Assembly (NCBI GenBank): GCA_019648995.1
Contig: BLXT01003865.1
Coordinates: forward strand, 1,329,298 to 1,350,071
Direction: 5' to 3'
DNA length: 20,774 nucleotides
DNA from: Plakobranchus ocellatus
Taxonomy: Eukaryota; Mollusca; Gastropoda; Plakobranchidae
Positions 12,401 through 17,569 of this stretch are shown piece after piece; positions within the stretch are counted from its first letter, which is position 1; the number at the start of each line of letters is the position of its first letter. The notes under the pieces were generated by a model. It saw only the letters and a list, made by a program, of their open reading frames with translations, was not told the DNA's origin and made no database searches. The position numbers were made by a program, and so were the translations under genes.

Positions 12401-13268
12401 GTGAGATTTCCTCCTGAATGAAAGCCTCAACTTTTTCTTCTTCCTTCTCTGATGCCTCGCTTCTACAGGCTGAGGATTGTCCTCCTCAACCAGCTCCTCA
12501 TCTATTTGGTTTTCATTTCCCGCCTGAGCCTCCATGTCTTCTTCTCCTGCAATGTGCTCCATTTCTGCTTCCCCATCTAAATAAACAGACATTTCATTGT
12601 AATTGCAGAAATAGTTCAACATGAAAAACTAAATTGCTAGACAATTGTTTTTCAAGAGTAATCAATTTACAACATATCTTAACCATAATTTTTATGTCTA
12701 CCTGTGAGATTTAACAGTAAAAAGTCTTTGTGTATTCAATTAAACATGAATTTCTGATTAGTACAAGTATGCATAAGTTTTCTTACAGGATAGTACGAGG
12801 AAAAAGTGAAACCAGATTATTTTCAAGGTACATTAATGACATCTGCAATTATATCTATATTAAAAAAATAATTGTAATAAAAAAAAATGTGGAAGATTTT
12901 TTTTTATAATTAACTTTAAAAGAATAATCTGGCACAGCATTATTTATTGGATTATATAAATATTTTTAAACACAAATTTAAAAACTATGAAAAAAAAGTA
13001 ATATAAATGGACCTTCAAAATTTGAGTGGACCAATATAAACAAAAGTTGCACTCAGTGTTTGTTTTGAAGAATGTCAGCCTTGAATCAAACAATCTTACT
13101 TTCTGCCATATGATAATTTATAGCACAAATAAAATTATCTTCACCTGAGGACAAACTTTCATCTGTTTCATCTTCAGAGCTGGACTGTGAATCATCATCA
13201 GGCAGTCTGTGAGCGCGGCCCAGATTTATTCCCATTAGAGGCAACAAATCGTCTGCTGGGTCAGCCAT
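3325..13268 (-). CDS. CRBN: Cereblon, CUL4-DDB1 E3 ligase substrate receptor (8 coding exons, complete)
   Basis: Spliced CDS = complement of 13268-13100, 12576-12338, 11563-11361, 10405-10232, 8354-8102, 7420-7232, 4405-4209 and 3493-3325, giving 1593 nt, 530 residues plus stop. All junctions keep frame and have GT-AG ends. Known role: cereblon recruits proteins bearing cyclic-imide C-degrons to CUL4-DDB1-RBX1 for ubiquitination. Seen: acidic N-terminus (1-57), extended acidic then polybasic segment (58-136), LON domain from about 145 ([15 protein letters not shown]), helical DDB1-binding part around 325-365 ([10 protein letters not shown]), CULT domain 410-520. Zinc ligands are C416/C419 and C483/C486. 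The ligand pocket is N443, H445, E469, H470, W472, W478, W492. Human cereblon is 442 residues; the excess is mostly N-terminal. The start at 13268 lies 10 nt after a good acceptor (TCATCTCAG), so a noncoding first exon probably lies upstream. An alternative in-frame ATG is at 13355. Identification is near certain; the exact start is less so. Confidence 0.96.
3873..4216. repeat. Degenerate minisatellite of about 26-bp units starting on the CRBN exon 7 donor
   Basis: About 13 imperfect units follow the plus-strand pattern ACCTTACCCCAGGGAACAAT-ACTGCC. The last unit (4193-4216) contains the true splice donor of CRBN exon 7. On the CRBN strand most units read CCTGGGGTAAGGTGG, so donor-like G|GTAAGG motifs recur through the array. 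The plus-strand open frame across it (3870-4235) is a repeat artefact. Confidence 0.88.
4209..4405 (-). CDS. CRBN: CRBN coding exon 7 (CULT domain, first zinc pair)
   Basis: Encodes [19 protein letters not shown], then [15 protein letters not shown] and TEHSWFPG. The CxxC at C416/C419 is half of the zinc site. Asn443 and His445 of VNPHG, and Glu469, His470 and Trp472 of EHSW, line the ligand pocket in the known family. The donor GG|GTAAGG is the first unit of an imperfect minisatellite that fills the start of the next intron. Confidence 0.97.
4621..4965. repeat. Diverged direct duplication of about 125 bp flanking a minisatellite fragment
   Basis: Copy A 4621-4747 and copy B 4841-4965 align with an offset of about 220 bp. 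Shared landmarks are ATCCTGGATTAA/ATCTTGGATTAA, CTGATCTGAGGACAAGTTTT/CTGATCAGGCTCCAAGTTTT, ATACAG-GTAACT and ATCTATC/ATCTGCC plus AATCTAATACT. The detached minisatellite units sit between the copies. Confidence 0.75.
4768..4836. repeat. Detached fragment of the 26-bp minisatellite
   Basis: Two to three units (ACTTTACCCTCAAGAAAACA; ACTTTACCCAAGGGAATCAT-GCTG) share the pattern of the array at 3873-4216. They lie on the other side of CRBN exon 7, in the preceding intron. Confidence 0.7.
7232..7420 (-). CDS. CRBN: CRBN coding exon 6 (helical bundle and LON C-terminal part)
   Basis: Encodes 63 residues, [14 protein letters not shown] through [20 protein letters not shown] to [14 protein letters not shown]. 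It matches human [20 protein letters not shown] and IQRLRCELDIMNK. The join with exon 5 keeps the spacing from the conserved Tyr-Asp to the Trp exactly as in human, which supports the splice. Phase 0 at both ends; donor AAG|GTAAAT. Confidence 0.95.
7421..8101. other. CRBN intron 5
   Basis: AT-rich intron, 681 bp, with short CT-rich tracts near 8020-8060. Nothing else recognisable. Confidence 0.8.
8102..8354 (-). CDS. CRBN: CRBN coding exon 5 (end of LON first half, DDB1-binding helices)
   Basis: Encodes [18 protein letters not shown] and onward to [15 protein letters not shown]. It aligns without gaps at the start to human IQQAKVQILPE, and at the end to human LTSWPRWLYSLYD. In human cereblon this segment begins the helical bundle that contacts DDB1. 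The acceptor is TATTTCCTAG and the donor GTGAGT. Confidence 0.94.
8355..10231. other. CRBN intron 4
   Basis: About 1.9 kb of AT-rich sequence bounded by a weak donor (GTTTGT) and a good acceptor (TTCCTAG). No gene or recognisable element. The open frames near 8880-9248 are A/K-rich low complexity. Confidence 0.75.
10232..10405 (-). CDS. CRBN: CRBN coding exon 4 (LON domain middle)
   Basis: Found by reverse-complement translation because it has no internal start and both flanks are intronic. Encodes (S)[16 protein letters not shown], then [17 protein letters not shown], then [20 protein letters not shown]. Compare human TTAEIYAYREEQ and [20 protein letters not shown]. The loop before TAEI is about six residues longer than in human. 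Phases match exon 3 (one base in) and exon 5 (two bases out). The donor GG|GTTTGT is weak. The acceptor is a tandem CAGCAG. Confidence 0.9.
10406..11360. other. CRBN intron 3
   Basis: AT-rich intron, 955 bp, with poly-A/T runs. No recognisable element. Confidence 0.75.
11361..11563 (-). CDS. CRBN: CRBN coding exon 3 (N-terminal LON domain)
   Basis: Encodes [18 protein letters not shown] and then the first LON strands ([19 protein letters not shown]), followed by the helix ending in NTFGVINL. This aligns closely with human YLGADMEEFHGRTLHDDD and LIPGQTLPLQLFH. Phase 0 in. Two bases (AG) are left at the donor GTTAGA. The acceptor is GAGCAG|TAC; an upstream GAG acceptor would add one Gln but is a poor site. 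Confidence 0.94.
11564..12337. other. CRBN intron 2
   Basis: A 774-bp intron. Its 5' part carries the duplicated exon 2 end and CT-rich tracts (12049-12316). The rest is plain AT-rich sequence. Confidence 0.8.
12049..12383. repeat. Tandem duplication including the CRBN exon 2 3' end and donor
   Basis: Copy B (about 12217-12383) holds the true exon end. Copy A (about 12049-12192) repeats the (CT)n tract, CTCTAGTTCA, the intron start, the GTGAGT donor and about 45 nt of exon. The exon parts align at a 189-bp offset with few differences. In copy A the Gln codon is TAG (12172-12170), and upstream exon sequence is absent. Confidence 0.88.
12130..12192 (-). pseudogene. Decayed partial copy of CRBN exon 2 with intact donor
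   Basis: Encodes a relic of [13 protein letters not shown] in which Gln is replaced by a stop (IVNFD-stop). The donor CTCTGTGAGT is identical to the functional one. It lies 189 nt downstream of the real donor in transcript direction. Confidence 0.8.
12338..12576 (-). CDS. CRBN: CRBN coding exon 2 (acidic then polybasic extension, start of conserved core)
   Basis: Encodes residues 57-136. It opens with Glu-rich sequence ([14 protein letters not shown]), passes through a basic run ([15 protein letters not shown]) and ends in the conserved cereblon motif [16 protein letters not shown], which matches human KPNIINFDTSLPTSHT. Acceptor TTTATTTAG, donor GTGAGT, phase 0 out. The last about 45 nt and the donor are duplicated 189 bp further into the intron. 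Confidence 0.9.
12577..13099. other. CRBN intron 1 (between coding exons 1 and 2)
   Basis: AT-rich, 523 bp, with no recognisable element. Confidence 0.8.
13100..13268 (-). CDS. CRBN: CRBN coding exon 1 (acidic N-terminus)
   Basis: Encodes residues 1-56 plus one base of codon 57, beginning [17 protein letters not shown] and rich in Asp, Glu and Ser ([15 protein letters not shown]). Human cereblon likewise starts with a disordered acidic segment containing LPLL. The donor is GTAAGATT at 13099. One leftover base (A) joins AT of the next exon to make Asn57. The upstream acceptor at 13279-13280 would place 10 nt of 5' UTR in this exon. If it is not used, the frame stays open to an ATG at 13355. 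Confidence 0.85.
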
Positions 13269-14177
13269 AGATGTTCTCCTGAGATGACAGAAATGTAAGA
13301 TTTTAACTTCAACCTGACAACTGTTGACAAGCCTATTGCCAATGTCTATTTTCATTTTTTACCTTCTCAGTGGGAAATAAGAGACTCTTCAGCTAAACAA
13401 CTAATAGCACAATACTATCCATAACCACAAATGTAATAATATTGTTGACTCTATTACTCAACCAATACATAAATTAAAACAAAAAATGGTGCAAAGATAG
13501 AATGAAGGAATGACAAAGAAATTATGCTCATTATTAAAATATTGAGATAAAGTGGACTTTCATTGCCAAAATGTGTGTGAGTGAGAGAGAAGTGACACAA
13601 GATAACACTAGAACCAAGTTCAAAGCAAGCTAGTTGGCTGGTTCTGAGACAGCTTTGATGTTGAAGCTAACTTCACATTTCATAGGTTTTGAAAAAAATG
13701 TACAGTGTGTGAAACTTGAACAATTACAACTACAGAAACTGCCTGAAACTTCTTTGGGTAAGACTTGCTTCGGTCAAAACTGGTTACGGCTACGTTAATT
13801 CTGAGCTAACAGATAGGATTTTTAAATTAAAAAAAAAAAAAAAAGGATTTCAATCCCATAAAAAGAAGTCTATATTTCTTTTTATACAAAGACTTTTCAG
13901 TAGTTAAAAGCAAAAGAATTTAATGTAAAATCTGAAGAATCATTTCAAAATGTGATTGATATTTTCCTTGAATGTAACAATTTCTTTTTTTTTTTCTTAT
14001 TATGGTGAATCATTCACTAGATATAAAGATCATTATGAAAATCAGGAAACTGAATTTGGATCAATTTCAAAATGCAAAAAAAAAGTTATCAGGGTAGCAC
14101 TTGGCGACAACACAAATTAATCACTTTCACATATCTATTTTGATTTTTTGTGTTCAAATAAATTGATATAGAAAATG

Positions 14178-14200
14178 GAGAGAGAGAGAGAGAAGAGAGG

Positions 14201-14257
<57 letters not shown>
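14178..14257. repeat. (GA)n microsatellite
   Basis: About 80 bp of GA repeats with small interruptions (AAGAGAGGAAAGAAAG) before a long pure run. Open frames on both strands here are repeat artefacts. Confidence 0.97.
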
Positions 14258-14258
<1 letters not shown>

Positions 14259-14553
14259 TGTCTTCTCCTTGGATGTGAAAACAAAATTTCTCACTTTATG
14301 GACGCAAGCCCAGTCTATCTGTGTATTGCAGCCGTTCATTATATTTCCTCTTCAGAACCCACCTGAGTTTGCTAGCGATTGTCTTAGAGCTTCTCTTGTA
14401 TAGTGTAACAAAAGAGTGTTCATCAAATTCCTTCACTTTACGGAAAACTCATAAAAGCTGCTGAACAAATCACTGAGTTGAAACGGCAGTGTCGTTTCTG
14501 TACTCATTTGACTTCTGACCTCGTCAGGTTTTTCTAACCCCGAGAGGTCCCGG

Positions 14554-14611
14554 CTGTGACTGAGATCTCCCATAAAAATAGAAAATTTTCTTCTCTTATG
14601 GGCAGTCACAG
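14554..14611. repeat. Perfect 16-bp inverted repeat with one arm split by AGATCT
   Basis: The right arm 14596-14611 is TTATGGGCAGTCACAG. The left arm is CTGTGACTG (14554-14562) plus CCCATAA (14569-14575), with AGATCT between them at 14563-14568. The loop is 20 bp. Confidence 0.85.
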
Positions 14612-15744
14612 TGGAATAAAAAACAAGGGACTATTTTTTTGAACACTCATGAAAATAAATGCAGTTCTTATTTTTCCAAACGCAGAGGAAAAGAGACCCG
14701 CAAGATTCAGATATAGGCACCACTTTCTTTACGGGGACCTCTGCCTCTAGATCTAACATCACCAGTTTAAAACAAGTACAAGTATGCGAGTGGTGTCGTT
14801 TTTATTCTCCCTTCTTAAGTTACGGACCAGGTGAAGAGGTCGTAAACCAAGTAATAATGTAAATTGTGCTACTTTCATGCTATATATGTATAATAACAAT
14901 ATTATACCCTCAACCTCTTCATTTCATAGGTAGATGATGATGGTAGATCTAGAAGCACTGGTCTCCATGACATAAATTTTCCATATGTTTTTACTGCCAC
15001 CATCTAGGACTATGATCATTTTGTGTGCTAATTGTTTTTTGTTTTCTTGTTCCTTTCCTTAAAAGTTGTCTATTTTTAGTAGACAATGTTCTAATTGTCC
15101 ATATTATCTCAATCCACCTGCAGGCCTATCCCTTTAGATCCACAGCCCCATGGTCAATCTTTCTTACTGAACTCTCTGTCTTTTTTTAAATATGAAAATA
15201 AAGCGTTCGGAAAAATAAGGTTTGAGTATATTGCATTTGCAAGTAAGACCTAAAAAAAAATCTTTCACACTAAAGACTGATAGACCTGGGTCAAGCATAT
15301 GGACAATAAAAATTTCCACTGGCCATAGATCTAGATCTTGCCTAGATTCTATAATGAAACTTGCAGAAAAAACATCTGTTCATAATAAACATGGGGCAGA
15401 TGATATTAAATTAGGCTAAGAATGATAATTCCACTTCTAAATATACCTTACAACATGAATGCCTCTCCTATCTTTTATATTAATCTAGAATAGATAGAAA
15501 TGATCTTCTTCCTACTTTCCAGTCCTCTGCCATCGGCCAGTTTAATTAATACTGAAACTGGATCTGAAAATCTAAGCGTTAAGCCCCCAAAGCGTCTGCC
15601 TTTAGCATGTAGTCGATCATAATTCTCTAGGTTTAGTCTTCAGCAGTCAAAAAGTCAGTGTCTAGTTTGTTTACAACTCTTTTCAATTAAAAACGACAAT
15701 GATTCGAAATCCGGCGAATTTTGGAGTCCCGTGACCCTTTTTAT

Positions 15745-15765
15745 CCAATCACACGTCTTGTCGTG
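15745..15765 (+). promoter_or_regulatory. CCAAT box with adjacent ACGT-core element, possible XBP1/ATF site
   Basis: CCAAT (15745-15749) is followed two bases later by CACGTC, the reverse complement of GACGTG, and then by TCGTG (15761-15765). The GACGTG core resembles the XBP1-type UPRE (TGACGTGG/A) at six of eight positions. The arrangement does not match ERSE (CCAAT-N9-CCACG) or ERSE-II. It lies upstream of the presumed DNAJB9 first exon, a known XBP1 target in mammals. Confidence 0.35.
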
Positions 15766-15799
15766 TACCTATATTTACATCATACTTCCCAGAATCTAG

Positions 15800-16031
15800 A
15801 TCTGGAAAAATACAGAACGTAGCCCTATATGAAGATCAAGATCTTGAGATCTAGATCTACATCAAATCCACCACATTGCAATTCAACTCTAAATCCACAA
15901 AGCGCTTCTCAACGAAAGCAATAGAGAGTGTAGATTTAGATCTAGTCGATGCCTTCGTCGGCCAAACGAAAAGTAACTGTTGTTTAGGTAGGCAGGTTTG
16001 CTGTGAACTGCAAGAAAAACGCCGAAGAGAG
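15800..16031 (+). other. Candidate noncoding first exon of DNAJB9 (5' limit uncertain)
   Basis: The stretch from about 15,690 to 16,060 is richer in CpG than its surroundings. It ends at a good donor (GAGAG|GTAAAA, GT at 16032-16033). An intron from 16032 to 17299 would join it to the start-codon exon. The 5' boundary given here is approximate. No transcript evidence is available from the sequence. Confidence 0.35.
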
Positions 16032-17299
16032 GTAAAACTGCAATCGAAAACGTAGGCATAGACTTTAGATCTAGAACCAGATACAGAATATGTTTACTTT
16101 AGCCTATCTAATTCTTCACTTTGCTTAGATCTTCAGATGTTCGTTCTGTAGCAAAGACCATTGACTAGTCTCGCATTTTTTTTCAACAAAATGTAGGTAC
16201 AAAGTGGACGATATTATAAGGCTAAGCCGAATACTTTGATTTGGGAATCAATAGATTCTATAGATCTAGAACTAGTATTTTTTATTAGACTCTAGTATTT
16301 AAAAGTTATTGAGAAAAAGTTTTTTGTTTTCTTTTGTTTCTGTGCTTCTTAATATTTTTTGATGATAAAAAAATTGCGTTTTGTATATTTGTGAATGAAC
16401 CTGATGGTACTAGAAATTATGCTGAATTTGCTTGTAATCAATATTGTCCCTGAGGCTTAGCCTGTAAGGCTTAAAGGCAAAACATCCAGATTTCAAGCAT
16501 AGGATGGTGATGATGTAAGTTTTATATGAAAGTATATATATATGTAGCCACCAGAGACTTAAAGTGTATCCCGTCTTCTTCAACACAATGAAGAAATACA
16601 TGTTAGCCTTTGTGGCCTTTAATTGAAAATCTTGCTTAATTTTGTTCTTTGGTGTTTCAACATAAGCTTTTATATCCAGTAAATGGGCAAGACCTTCGAA
16701 TTTACATGAATAATTAAGTAAATTTAATGAAAGCTAGACTGCTTACCAAGTTGTCATGCCATTTTATTTTAACCATTTCATGATGTGAAAATAAATCATA
16801 ATTTCTTGAAATCATGTTTTTTATTTCAATTTCTAAATTAATTTCGGACAATTGGACCTGATCAACTAATACTCAGTCGACATTATCCAAGAAAGTGATA
16901 TAGATAATCAATTTTTTTTTTCCAAACATTTAAAAGATATAGATCTACATATTTATTTTTGAATGCAATGAAACTATTTGTGATTGTTAATAATTTTTTT
17001 TGAATTTTTAAAATTATCAACATTTGACTGAAATTGTTGACATTCTGTCATCATTATTGGAATATTTGTGCATAATCGGAAATTTTTTCAGTAAATGGAC
17101 TTTGGAAACCTTGCCCAATCTACCTAATTATTGTGAGAAAACTCCATAGCTGATCAGCACTGTTGTCAAACAGATTAATATTATCAATGTCTTTTGACCT
17201 TTGTATAAAATTGAGGTTAAAATAAATGTACTCTTTATTCGCAAAGGACACATATAATTTACATGTAACTTGTATTTTAATTTGTTTCCCTTATTGCAG
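16032..17299. other. Presumed DNAJB9 5' intron
   Basis: AT-rich sequence between the candidate noncoding exon and the start-codon exon, with a short (TA)n at about 16534-16543. No ORF or element is supported. Confidence 0.5.
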
Positions 17300-17346
17300 T
17301 GTGAAAGACATCCTTATAAAGGAATCATCGACAAGCCCAGTATAAA
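17300..17346 (+). other. DNAJB9: DNAJB9 5' UTR portion of the start-codon exon
   Basis: A strong acceptor (TTTCCCTTATTGCAG) ends at 17299, followed by 47 nt with an in-frame TAA at 17317 before the ATG. This implies at least one upstream noncoding exon, as in vertebrate DNAJB9. Confidence 0.7.
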
Positions 17347-17569
17347 ATGAAGCTTCAGGACAATTTGGTGTGTGTTCTGGCAGCCTACTGTGCTTTGGCT
17401 CTTTACTGTCAAGTAGAGGCAGGAGAAGATCTGTACAAAATATTGGGGGTTAAGCGGGATGCAACTGATAAGCAGATCAAAAGAGCATTCCGTAAACTTG
17501 CCCTTAAATATCACCCAGACAAGAATAAGGACCCTGATGCTAAAGACAAGTTTCTCAAAATTGGCAAAG
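17347..17569 (+). CDS. DNAJB9: DNAJB9 coding exon 1 (signal peptide, most of J domain)
   Basis: Encodes residues 1-74 plus one base. The signal peptide is followed by [34 protein letters not shown] and KDKFLKIGK. The donor G|GTACAT leaves a G that joins CT of the next exon to make Ala75, giving KIGKAYDIL at the usual J-domain helix III/IV junction. Confidence 0.96.

Larger units (their letters stand above)
13279..15690. other. CRBN upstream region and putative 5' UTR intron
   Basis: Should contain the CRBN promoter and probably a noncoding first exon, because an acceptor precedes coding exon 1. A modestly CpG-bearing patch at about 14,380-14,560 is the best candidate, but no donor there is convincing. 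It also holds a (GA)n tract, an inverted repeat and AGATCT motifs. Confidence 0.45.
14563..16946. repeat. Cluster of AGATCT / TAGATCTAGA palindromes
   Basis: AGATCT occurs at 14563, 14749, 14945, 15327, 15333, 15798, 15839, 15847, 15853, 15938, 16067, 16127, 16262 and 16941. That is 14 in 2.4 kb. By eye only about four were found in the remaining 18 kb (5234, 6144, 17427, 18435). Many sit in TAGATCTA or tandem AGATCTAGATCT contexts. Confidence 0.85.

Noticed and set aside
13269..13355. Longer CRBN N-terminus starting at the ATG at 13355
   Set aside because: A good polypyrimidine-AG acceptor lies between this ATG and the Met at 13268, and the added residues do not resemble cereblon. Kept only as an alternative.
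14154..14366. Ser-Leu and Arg-Glu repeat open frames on both strands
   Set aside because: Direct translation of the (GA)n microsatellite.
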